This document shows positions 44,505 through 51,626 of a stretch of DNA of 64,000 bases, piece by piece. Made by a program: the position numbers and the translations under genes. The notes beneath the pieces are model-generated. The model had not been told where the DNA came from, did not search any database, and was given only the letters and a program-made list of their open reading frames with translations. Position 1 is the first letter of the stretch, and every line of letters begins with the position of its first letter. Source of the DNA: an uncultured Gemmatimonadota bacterium (lineage in GTDB: Bacteria > Gemmatimonadota > Gemmatimonadetes > Gemmatimonadales > Gemmatimonadaceae); contig CADEFN010000006.1 in NCBI GenBank assembly GCA_902826615.1, positions 124,001-188,000 on the forward strand. The letters are read 5' to 3'.

Positions 44505-44830
44505 GCCGGGTCCAGCACGGCAAACACAGCGGCGGCGTACCGACGCCAGGCCGATTCATGCCGCTTGAGGAGCGCGCGTCCGGAAGGGGTCAGGCGGTAG
44601 TATCGGGCGCGCCGGTTGTTTTCGCTCACGCCCCACGTGGCCGAGACGGCTCCGGCGTGCTCCAGTCGGTGGAGCGCCTTGTAGAGTGGCGCATCTTCGA
44701 TGTCGATGGTGCCGGCTGTACGAGCGTGGATCCAGCGGGCCACCGCGTAGCTGTGCATGGGCTCCCAGGCCAGGGCACGCAGCACGAGCACATCAAGCGT
44801 CCCCTGCAGGAGGGTCATCGATTCGGTCAC
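44501..44830 (-). CDS. PadR-family transcriptional regulator
   Basis: 109-aa PadR-like winged-helix regulator: LLQGTLDVLVLRALAWEPMHSYAVA opening, APLYKALHRLEHAGAV wing region and RRARYYRLTPSGR, all typical. GTG 44830 has AAGGGGA eight bases upstream. It precedes the ADOP permease with a 4-base overlap, the usual pairing; it is likely to repress the operon in response to a small molecule. Confidence 0.92.
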   Translation of the reverse strand: MTESMTLLQGTLDVLVLRALAWEPMHSYAVARWIHARTAGTIDIEDAPLYKALHRLEHAGAVSATWGVSENNRRARYYRLTPSGRALLKRHESAWRRYAAAVFAVLDPA

Positions 44831-45167
44831 GGTACACTCCCCTTACCAAGTACAGGGAAGGTGCGTGGGTCATTCCAGCGCCGTCAAGGGTCTGTCGTGA
44901 GCTTGACGACTGTGGGATGCAACGGTGAGTTCGTCGCTGCGCCATGATCGGCGCACTCCCGGTTCAGTACTCCGGGTGCGTTCGAGAGTCTCGATCCACC
45001 ACTGCGAACGGCACGTGGCCGCCGTCCAGCGGCCCAGTTTGTCGCAACGAGCCTACAAGCATTCAACCAACTCTTCGCCGCACTACAGACTCCGGCCTCC
45101 CGCCGTAACGCGAGCACCGGCCGCGAGCGCTCCGCTGGCGGCCGTCGGTACGCGGTACCGCCGTCGA
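44831..45167. other. Intergenic region between padR and hydrolase
   Basis: 337 bases with no convincing gene. The first 50 bases should hold the padR-permease promoter: two TGTAC boxes flank the padR Shine-Dalgarno on the minus strand and could be an operator. The rest contains only short, unsupported frames and no terminator or RNA signature that I can see. Confidence 0.55.
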
Positions 45168-46439
45168 CTAACGGGTGCGGGCCCTGGCGAATTCGACCAG
45201 CAACTGGACGTACCCGGGGGCCAAACGGCTGAGCTGCGCCATCTCACGGTCCAGCGGCAGGCCAGTATTCGTCACGAAGATTCCGTGGTTGGCCTGGGGC
45301 ATCACCACCACGCGACTGGCGGGATTCCCTGCGCGAGCGAGTAACGAGCGCATGCCGTCGGCGTTGCGCGTGACATCCTTGTAGCTGTCGCGCTCGCCAA
45401 GGACGGCGAGCACCGGTCCGCGGTATGCCGCAAGGGCGGGCGCCGGATCGTACAAGCCGTTAGGCACCCAGAAGGAGCGATTCGGGAGGTTGGCCCCTAC
45501 GTAGCGAAACCAAGCGCGCTCTCGCACTTCCGCGGTGCGCAGGTCAAGCGTGGCCTGTCCCTGGCCCGTGATCGCCACCATGAACTTCATCCGTCGGTAG
45601 TCGGTGAGCTCGCGCACGTCACTCTCGGGCACCTGAAGCACTCGCCGCAGCGACTCGGCTCCGCGAAACATCTCTTGCTCCAGTGGTGTGGTCACATCTC
45701 CGGACTGGAGGATCAGAAAGTCCACATCGGATCGTCGTCTTGTGGTCTCCAGGGCAATCCACGACCCCTGACTGGGTCCGAAGATGCCAATGGGGAGGGT
45801 GCCAACTGTCGGGTGCGCGCGCAGGAAGGCAACGGCCCCAGCCGCATCGTCAGCCAACTCCGCGAAGGTTGCGCCATCGAGCGTACCGGTGCTTTGACCC
45901 GTCGAGCGTTTGTCGTAGATGAGCGTGGCAACGCCCTGGGCAGCCATGGCATACGCCAATGCACGGCTGCCCTCGCGTGTCTCCTTGTCAGAGCCATGCA
46001 AAAAGACGACCGTGCTACTCGGAGTTGTCGCGGGCATGATGACGCTGCCAGCGAGCCTGGCGCCACCTCCAACGCCGAACTGCACCGAGTCCTCAACAAG
46101 GGCCACGCGTGTCGCGAGCACCGCCGGTTGGTCGGCCTCCGTCCAGCGAACTGCCGTCGCGACACCGGCAGGATCGGTGACGAAGTCGATGGTCCCCTGC
46201 TGCGGCGTAAACACACCGAGCGACGGACCGTAGGCCCATCGGTTCCCCGAAATTTTGAGTCCGCGCACCTCACCGTCGCCGAACCCGATTCCCATCATGC
46301 TGTCGGAGACCGCATACACGATCAGCGTGCGTCCGGCAGGCGTGGTGTAGAGACCGACGTGCCCTGACAGGGCGGGGAGTTGTGCCAGGGTAAGCCGCGC
46401 GCAAAGGATCGCGGCGCCAGCAACGAAGAGGGTGCGCAT
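45168..46439 (-). CDS. Secreted alpha/beta hydrolase
   Basis: 423-aa exported hydrolase (signal MRTLFVAGAAILCARLTLAQ). A non-catalytic N-domain of about 120 residues precedes the alpha/beta-hydrolase core, with nucleophile elbow GPSQGS (GxSxG, around base 45780) and final His in PQANHG. Substrate unknown. A second, N-terminally anchored hydrolase is divergent across a 197-base gap and shares this domain type. A CGTTAGGC motif lies in each of the coding region and the gap. Confidence 0.82.
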   Translation of the reverse strand: MRTLFVAGAAILCARLTLAQLPALSGHVGLYTTPAGRTLIVYAVSDSMMGIGFGDGEVRGLKISGNRWAYGPSLGVFTPQQGTIDFVTDPAGVATAVRWTEADQPAVLATRVALVEDSVQFGVGGGARLAGSVIMPATTPSSTVVFLHGSDKETREGSRALAYAMAAQGVATLIYDKRSTGQSTGTLDGATFAELADDAAGAVAFLRAHPTVGTLPIGIFGPSQGSWIALETTRRRSDVDFLILQSGDVTTPLEQEMFRGAESLRRVLQVPESDVRELTDYRRMKFMVAITGQGQATLDLRTAEVRERAWFRYVGANLPNRSFWVPNGLYDPAPALAAYRGPVLAVLGERDSYKDVTRNADGMRSLLARAGNPASRVVVMPQANHGIFVTNTGLPLDREMAQLSRLAPGYVQLLVEFARARTR

Positions 46440-46636
46440 AGGTAGAGGTAAACGTTAGGCAACGCGGAATATCCCATGCGGCACGACATCAGGCTCGTGG
46501 GTTTCCGGTGAGCATGTCAGAAAGCGGTCAAATGACGCTCGTCAGGTGTGCCGGTCCCACCATTCTCTGACACATGCGCTGACGTCATTGTCCCCGCGCG
46601 TGCGTAGGTGAGGGTTCACACCGAACCCTGCACCAC

Positions 46637-47749
46637 ATGCGCCGACTCGATCGCGTGCTGCAAACTGCCGGCGGGCTCCTCGTCGCCACCGGCGTCGTGC
46701 TCCGTGTACTTGATCCAGACTTCCTGATCGTGGTGGGTGCTCTCGCGGGCGGCAATGGTGCCAGCATCGCCGTCCTGACCGGGCTGGTCGGGCTGTTGCT
46801 CCTCGCGCTCAGCTGGTGGCGCACGCGATTCACGCGCAGCAGCTGGCGGGCGCCCGCTCTGATTGCGCTGCTGATCCTCGCCGCCTCAGGTTGGGCCTGG
46901 TCGCGACAGCATCAGGGACTTGAAACGACCACCCTGCGGTTTGTCAGCGACGGCGATGAACTGGTCGGGACCGTGATCAGGCCACGAAGCGAAAAGGACC
47001 TGCCCGGCATCGTCATCGCCCCCGGCTCGATGCCTGTCCCTCGCAAGGTCTACACGCCGTTTGCCGCCGCCATCGCCCGCCTGGGATTTGTGGTGCTCAA
47101 CTTCGACAAACGCGGCGTGGGCCAGTCGGCCGGTGGAGACAAACTCGACGAACGAAACAACGGAGGCACGCCATACCTCACGCAGCTGGGGCGCGACCTG
47201 GCGGCCGGTGCCCGCGCCCTCCGTCACATCAGTGGAGTTGATCCCGAACGGGTTGGGTTTGTCGGGATCAGCCAGGGTGGCTGGGTGATTCCGCTCGCCG
47301 CCAGGGAAGATCGTCGTTCTGCATTTGCCCTCATCATCTCGGGCCCCACCACGTCCCCGCGAGAAGAGGAGGTGTTCTCCCGGCTCAGCGGGGAGGAGGC
47401 CGATCACTTTGGCCGCAGACCACCACGACAGCCGCTCGACGTCATCAACGCCATACTCGACACGGTTCCGTCACGAGGCCTGGACCCCCGGCCCATCCTT
47501 GGCGAACTCACGATTCCGATTCGATGGCTGTTTGGTGCGTGGGACAACAGCATTCCTGTGGCCAAGAGCGCGCGCATCGTGGACTCGCTCTCCCTGATGG
47601 GCAAGCCATATCGGTCGTGGACGATTCCGGAGGCCAATCACGGGCTGATGGTGGCGCGTGGGCCACACGCGCGCCTGCTGCCGTACTGGGATCGTGCAGT
47701 GTGGGACACCGCCGCCACGTGGCTTCGCGAACTGAGCGCCAGTCGTTAG
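46637..47749 (+). CDS. Membrane-anchored alpha/beta hydrolase
   Basis: 370-aa protein with two to three N-terminal membrane segments (residues about 10-90) and a C-terminal alpha/beta hydrolase: oxyanion region VIAPGS, nucleophile GISQGG, and His in PEANHG. The catalytic pattern equals that of the divergent hydrolase at 45168. A 7-bp hairpin (AGGGTTC/GAACCCT, 46611-46629) lies just before ATG 46637 and covers the ribosome-binding region. Ends CGT-TAG in a motif copy (47744). Confidence 0.82.
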   Translation: MRRLDRVLQTAGGLLVATGVVLRVLDPDFLIVVGALAGGNGASIAVLTGLVGLLLLALSWWRTRFTRSSWRAPALIALLILAASGWAWSRQHQGLETTTLRFVSDGDELVGTVIRPRSEKDLPGIVIAPGSMPVPRKVYTPFAAAIARLGFVVLNFDKRGVGQSAGGDKLDERNNGGTPYLTQLGRDLAAGARALRHISGVDPERVGFVGISQGGWVIPLAAREDRRSAFALIISGPTTSPREEEVFSRLSGEEADHFGRRPPRQPLDVINAILDTVPSRGLDPRPILGELTIPIRWLFGAWDNSIPVAKSARIVDSLSLMGKPYRSWTIPEANHGLMVARGPHARLLPYWDRAVWDTAATWLRELSASR

Positions 47750-47771
47750 GTGGTCCGGGCGCGAGTCGGGC

Positions 47772-49244
47772 TCAGGCCGACCGCCCGATCAGGTCTGCGA
47801 CGATCTTGCCTGACGAGATGACCCCTGGCAGCCCCGCCCCCGGGTGTGTGCCCGCACCGGCAAAGTAGAGGTTGGCGATATCCTCGCTCCGGTTGTGCGG
47901 CCGGAACCATGCCGATTGCGTCAGGATGGGTTCCACCGCGAAGGCGCTTCCCAGGTGCGAGTTCAACTCATCGCGGAAATACGGCGGGGCAATGACGCGT
48001 TCCGTCACGATGTGCCTGGAGAGCCCGGGCATGTACCGCTCCTCGAGGTATCCGATCACCGCATCGCGGTAGGACTGGCCCACCTCGTCCCAGTTGGTCC
48101 CGCCACCCAGGTGTGGCACCGGGGAGAGTACGTACCAGCAATCGCAGCCCGGGGGCGCGAGCGAGGGATCGGTGGCGGTGGGGCGATGCAGGTAGAGCGA
48201 GAAATCGCCCGACAGATGTTTGCGCGTGAAGATGTCGTCCAGCAGACCGCGATATCGCGGCCCCATGAGGATTTCGTGATGGGCGATGTTGTCGTACTTG
48301 CGGTTGGTACCGAAGTAGATGACAAACAGCGACATGGAGTATCGCCGTCCCTTCATGCGTTTGTCGGTGTTCACCGGACGATGCCGCGCCTTGACCAGTC
48401 GCATGTAGGTGTTGGCCACATCGCCATTGCTCACGATCGCGTCAGCGGGGAGCAGCTCGCCGTCCATTAACCGGACACCGGTGGCGCGCCGGGACCCATC
48501 CTGCACGACAATCTCCTCCACCTCGGCATTGCACTTGAGCACACCGCCGAGTTCCTGGAAGAATTCGGCGAGCGCCCTGACTAGTGCTCCGGTGCCGCCC
48601 ATCGCGAACCACACGCCCCATTCCTTCTCCAGATGGTGGATGAGGGCGTAGATCGACGTCGTCTGGAATGGATTGCCGCCCACGAGGAGCGGGTGGAACG
48701 AAAACACCTGCTGCAGCCGTGGATCCTTGATGTGACGATTCACGAAACCGGCCACCGAGCGGTACGACTGCAACCGAATCAGGTCCGGGGCCACGCGCAG
48801 CATGTCACTGAAGCGCAGGAAGGGGCGATCGATCAGCCCGAATCCCGTCTGGAAGATGTCGACCGTGGTGCGCGCAAACTTTTCGTAGCCGGCCACGTCC
48901 GCCGGGTTGAACTCCCGGATCTGCCGGATGATGTCGTCGTGACGCCCGTTGTAGTGGAAGACCGAGCCATCCTCGAAGCGCACATTGTAGTACGGGTCGA
49001 GCGGCACCAGCTTGACGTAGTCTTCCGCCTTGCGGTCGCCTAACGCGAAGAGATCCTGGATCAGCCAGGGGGCGGTGATGATCGTGGGGCCGGCGTCGAA
49101 GGTAAAGCCGTCCTGCTCGAACACCCGCGCCCGCCCGCCGGGCCGCTCGAGCTTTTCGACGATGGTGACATCATGACCCTGCGCTCGCAGCCGGATGGCG
49201 GCGGCCAGGCCACCGAACCCGGCACCAATCACGACGATCTTCAT
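47772..49244 (-). CDS. crtI: Carotenoid (phytoene) desaturase CrtI-type
   Basis: 490-aa CrtI-family FAD desaturase. N-terminal dinucleotide motif VVIGAGFGGLAAAIRL (first residues), GGRARVFEQDGFTFDAGPT, and C-terminal FAGAGTHPGAGLPGVISSGK (all diagnostic). ATG 49244 overlaps the cruF stop (ATGA). It should convert phytoene to lycopene or more unsaturated carotenes, but desaturation number is not readable. Downstream of crtB and cruF in the same operon. Confidence 0.93.
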   Translation of the reverse strand: MKIVVIGAGFGGLAAAIRLRAQGHDVTIVEKLERPGGRARVFEQDGFTFDAGPTIITAPWLIQDLFALGDRKAEDYVKLVPLDPYYNVRFEDGSVFHYNGRHDDIIRQIREFNPADVAGYEKFARTTVDIFQTGFGLIDRPFLRFSDMLRVAPDLIRLQSYRSVAGFVNRHIKDPRLQQVFSFHPLLVGGNPFQTTSIYALIHHLEKEWGVWFAMGGTGALVRALAEFFQELGGVLKCNAEVEEIVVQDGSRRATGVRLMDGELLPADAIVSNGDVANTYMRLVKARHRPVNTDKRMKGRRYSMSLFVIYFGTNRKYDNIAHHEILMGPRYRGLLDDIFTRKHLSGDFSLYLHRPTATDPSLAPPGCDCWYVLSPVPHLGGGTNWDEVGQSYRDAVIGYLEERYMPGLSRHIVTERVIAPPYFRDELNSHLGSAFAVEPILTQSAWFRPHNRSEDIANLYFAGAGTHPGAGLPGVISSGKIVADLIGRSA

Positions 49245-50164
49245 GCCGTGGTCGGAATGAATGCACTCTGCTCGGACGTGGCTCGCGACGGTGCGCGCAG
49301 CGACAACACCACAGGAACGGCCATGGCAAGTGCGCCCAGGATGGCGGCCCACCAGAGGCCGTCGCGGAAGCACAAGGTCACCGGCATGATGCCGTTGGTG
49401 GCATACAACACAATCGGCAACCGGCTCCCGGAGAGGGCGCGCACCACTTCAGTCGGCGGGACCAGCTGCAGCATGAGGCGCGCGATGAGTGTGCCCGTCA
49501 GGTACCAGCCTGCCCAGTTGGAGAGCGGCATCCCGTAAAAGGCATCCTTCGTGAAAAAGGAGACCAGCCAGGAGGGGAAGCCCAAATCACGGAATACCTG
49601 ACCCGACCCCCAGATCCAGTGCGTCGTTTTCACCATGGCGGGGTCCATCGAGACATCCCATGCCAGGAGAATGAGGCCGGCGAGGGCAGCCCAGCGCCAC
49701 TTGCCGGCGCTGGAGTCATCCGGCGTAGCGAAACGCCCGAGCATCGCCAGGCAGCAGAGAATCATGTAGAACCACGAGATGGGGATGGGGAAGGGCACCA
49801 GCCCCGCAATGCGATAGCCCAGCAGTGTGGTGTACTTGTAGTCGCCAAAAGGGAACCCGGTGCCGGTGCCGAGCAGCTCCGCACCTAACGAGACAAGCGA
49901 CGCCACCGTGAAGAGACCCAGCGCGCGGCCCAGCCCGATCCGCCCCCACGCGTAGGCGACTGCCGCCAGCGCCCCAAGCACCACGTACGTGGGCCCGGAG
50001 AACTTCCAGGCCAGTCGCATGATGGTGGCGTTAGGCTCCTGGGTGAGAAACGGCCCCGGCGGCCCGTTGAGCACGGTGACCATCGCCAGGGACGAGAAAG
50101 CGATGAGTCCAAGGTGGCCAGCGAGAAACACGCTGGCCATGCGGTCCTTCGTCTCGCGGGTCAC
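49241..50164 (-). CDS. cruF: Carotenoid 1,2-hydratase CruF-type
   Basis: 307-aa integral membrane protein with seven to eight hydrophobic helices, resembling the CruF/bisanhydrobacterioruberin hydratase group (DUF422). Seen: LGTGTGFPFGDYKYT and DVSMDPAMV, the family's hydrophilic conserved loops. CruF hydrates psi-end groups of carotenoids. Flanked by crtB upstream and crtI downstream with overlapping codons on both sides (GTGA with crtB). A product such as a hydroxylated or rhamnosylated acyclic carotenoid is plausible; cruG is not in the window. Confidence 0.88.
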   Translation of the reverse strand: MTRETKDRMASVFLAGHLGLIAFSSLAMVTVLNGPPGPFLTQEPNATIMRLAWKFSGPTYVVLGALAAVAYAWGRIGLGRALGLFTVASLVSLGAELLGTGTGFPFGDYKYTTLLGYRIAGLVPFPIPISWFYMILCCLAMLGRFATPDDSSAGKWRWAALAGLILLAWDVSMDPAMVKTTHWIWGSGQVFRDLGFPSWLVSFFTKDAFYGMPLSNWAGWYLTGTLIARLMLQLVPPTEVVRALSGSRLPIVLYATNGIMPVTLCFRDGLWWAAILGALAMAVPVVLSLRAPSRATSEQSAFIPTTA

Positions 50165-51111
50165 GCGGCGGAGACCGGCTGTTCGGTTCCCCTCCCCGAC
50201 GCAGCAGGGACAAACGAGGCGTTGCCAACCAGACAGCGGCCGAGCACCAGGGCGCGTTCTCCCCAGCCGAGTGAGGCTCGGCGCGAGAACGAGTCGTAGT
50301 TGTTGCGCTCGATCACGTCGAGAATGCGGGAGTATCCCACGGCGCAGGCGTTGGCGCAGCGCTGCGCGTCCTTCTCCAGCATGGGGATGCCGGGGGCCGC
50401 CACTTCATAGTAGTGGCGGGCGCGGCTCACCTGGCGCCGCATCATGAGATGCCAGGCGTCGGTGTTCTTGATGGCGCTGCCGTCGATGACCTGCTCGGGC
50501 GTCAGGCCGACATCGGCCAGCTCAGAGATCGGGAGGTACACCCGGCCTCGTTTTGCGTCCTCGCCGATGTCGCGCAAGACATTGGTCAGCTGCATGGCCA
50601 CACCTAACGCGCGGGCATGGGCAACGGCCACCGGGCGCATGGCCTGCCCGCCGCGCACTCCCATGACGGCCGCGCACATCTCGCCCACGCATCCGGCCAC
50701 TCCCTCGCAATACGCGAGGAGGTCATTCCAGGTGGCCCAGCGCGACTCCGAGAGGTCCATGGTCACGCCATCGAGGAGCTCGTAGAGGGGAGCGCCGGGA
50801 ATGTCGAAGCGACGAATGGCCCATGCCAGTTCCCGGAAGACGGCGTTGTGGCCATGGCCGGCGAGGGCCTCGTCGAGCGACTTGCGGTGAGCGCTCAGGG
50901 CCGACTCGAGGCCGGAGCGGTCGCTGCGTCCTCCGGCGAGGTCAACCAGGTCGTCGGCAACGCGACAAAAGGCGTAGAGGGCAAAAGTCGCCCGGCGTTT
51001 CTCGGTCGGTAAGAAGAGACTCGCGATCGAGAAGGTCCGCGCATGGCCTCGGGTGAGATGTTCGCAGTAGCGAGCATCTGCGGTCATGTCGAGAACGGCC
51101 CGTTTGTACAT
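50161..51111 (-). CDS. crtB: Phytoene synthase CrtB
   Basis: 316-aa squalene/phytoene synthase. Both Asp-rich motifs are intact: CRVADDLVDLAGG and LTNVLRDIGED; it condenses two GGPP molecules to phytoene. Start is uncertain: ATG 51111 is chosen, GTG 51123 also fits, and ATG 51087 would fit if a TATAAT box (51110-51115) is the -10 of its own promoter. The stop overlaps the GTG of cruF. First gene of the carotenoid operon. Confidence 0.92.
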   Translation of the reverse strand: MYKRAVLDMTADARYCEHLTRGHARTFSIASLFLPTEKRRATFALYAFCRVADDLVDLAGGRSDRSGLESALSAHRKSLDEALAGHGHNAVFRELAWAIRRFDIPGAPLYELLDGVTMDLSESRWATWNDLLAYCEGVAGCVGEMCAAVMGVRGGQAMRPVAVAHARALGVAMQLTNVLRDIGEDAKRGRVYLPISELADVGLTPEQVIDGSAIKNTDAWHLMMRRQVSRARHYYEVAAPGIPMLEKDAQRCANACAVGYSRILDVIERNNYDSFSRRASLGWGERALVLGRCLVGNASFVPAASGRGTEQPVSAA

Positions 51112-51115
51112 TATA
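51110..51115 (-). promoter_or_regulatory. TATAAT box at the crtB start
   Basis: A perfect TATAAT on the minus strand, in an AT-poor genome, overlaps the predicted crtB ATG. No good -35 is seen (TTAGAC 15 bp upstream). If it is the -10 element, crtB starts at the internal ATG 51087 and is nearly leaderless. Confidence 0.35.
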
Positions 51116-51123
51116 CCTGACAC

Positions 51124-51626
51124 CCCATGCGTCTAACTTGTGTGACGGACGCCGGAACCGCCAGCGCCAGTTTGGTCCGATCAACGTGTTTCCGGCCGCA
51201 AAGCAGAGCCCGGGAAACGCTCCGGTGTGCAATAGCTCAAGGTGGGGGCGTTGTTCCCGATTCCACCAGTGGCAAGAAGATACGCCGCGGACAACACCTC
51301 AGATTCTACGACTGGGGGAGATGGCTGACCCGCAATCTTGCGGGCAAACCCTTGGGCCATCAACTCATCCCACACGTAGTTGTGTCATTGACAGCCGTGG
51401 AAGGCAGCGGCATCTTGGGCGCCTTCCGGGGCGGTTGGGTGGGGAGGGTATTACAGCGCCGTTGATGTGTTTCTGGCAGTTCCCCAATAGCCACACGGTT
51501 GTTCCCCTGCTGTCTTTTCCTGCGCGGAGCGGTCCGCGCCAGTGAAGTCCCACACCTCGGGTCGGACGCCCGGGGTTTTGCCGTTCCGGCAGTGGTTTTC
51601 TCACCCCCTCAACACGGAGGCACGCT
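51124..51626. other. Intergenic region upstream of susC
   Basis: 503 bases without a convincing gene. It contains a TTGACA box (about 51,388), a G-rich run able to form a quadruplex (51428-51448), hairpin CCCGCAA/TTGCGGG (around 51331), a GC-rich hairpin near 51,521-51,540, and GGAGG before the susC start. No riboswitch or tRNA fold was recognised. Regulatory leader of the SusCD operon is the likely role. Confidence 0.5.
51428..51448 (+). other. G-quadruplex-forming run upstream of susC
   Basis: Four G-runs (GGGG, GGG, GGGG, GGG) separated by loops of 5, 1 and 1 bases fit the G3+N1-7 rule. It is on the coding strand about 180 bases before susC. Formation is not shown by sequence alone. Confidence 0.5.

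Larger units (their letters stand above)
1297..50609. repeat. Dispersed motif CGTTAGGY, 26 copies
   Basis: CGTTAGG followed by C or T (or its complement) starts at 1297, 2263, 2594, 6037, 6506, 7272, 9304, 15890, 19487, 21497, 22274, 23352, 25023, 27637, 29069, 30931, 34556, 35390, 44169, 45458, 46453, 47744, 49038, 49883, 50029 and 50602 (hand count). Most copies lie in genes, as Ser/Ala/Thr-Leu-Gly with a TTA codon, or form CGT-TAG gene ends. No copy is found after 50,609. Not an insertion sequence; nature unknown. Confidence 0.75.

Noticed and set aside
45000-45167. Degenerate attC or REP element before the hydrolase
   Set aside because: A CCTACAAGC stretch resembles cassette attC ends, but pairing arms and a second core site are missing.
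1297-50609. CGTTAGGC copies as integron attC core sites (GTTRRRY)
   Set aside because: The 7-mer fits the attC core, but copies are single, lie inside conserved genes, and no RYYYAAC...GTTRRRY pair encloses an attC-like imperfect hairpin; the closest opposite pair (49883 and 50029) is inside cruF.
51220-51290. tRNA-like elements upstream of susC
   Set aside because: AGCTCAAGG and TTCCCGATTCCACCA look like D- and T-arm fragments, but no acceptor or anticodon stem can be formed and the spacing is too short.
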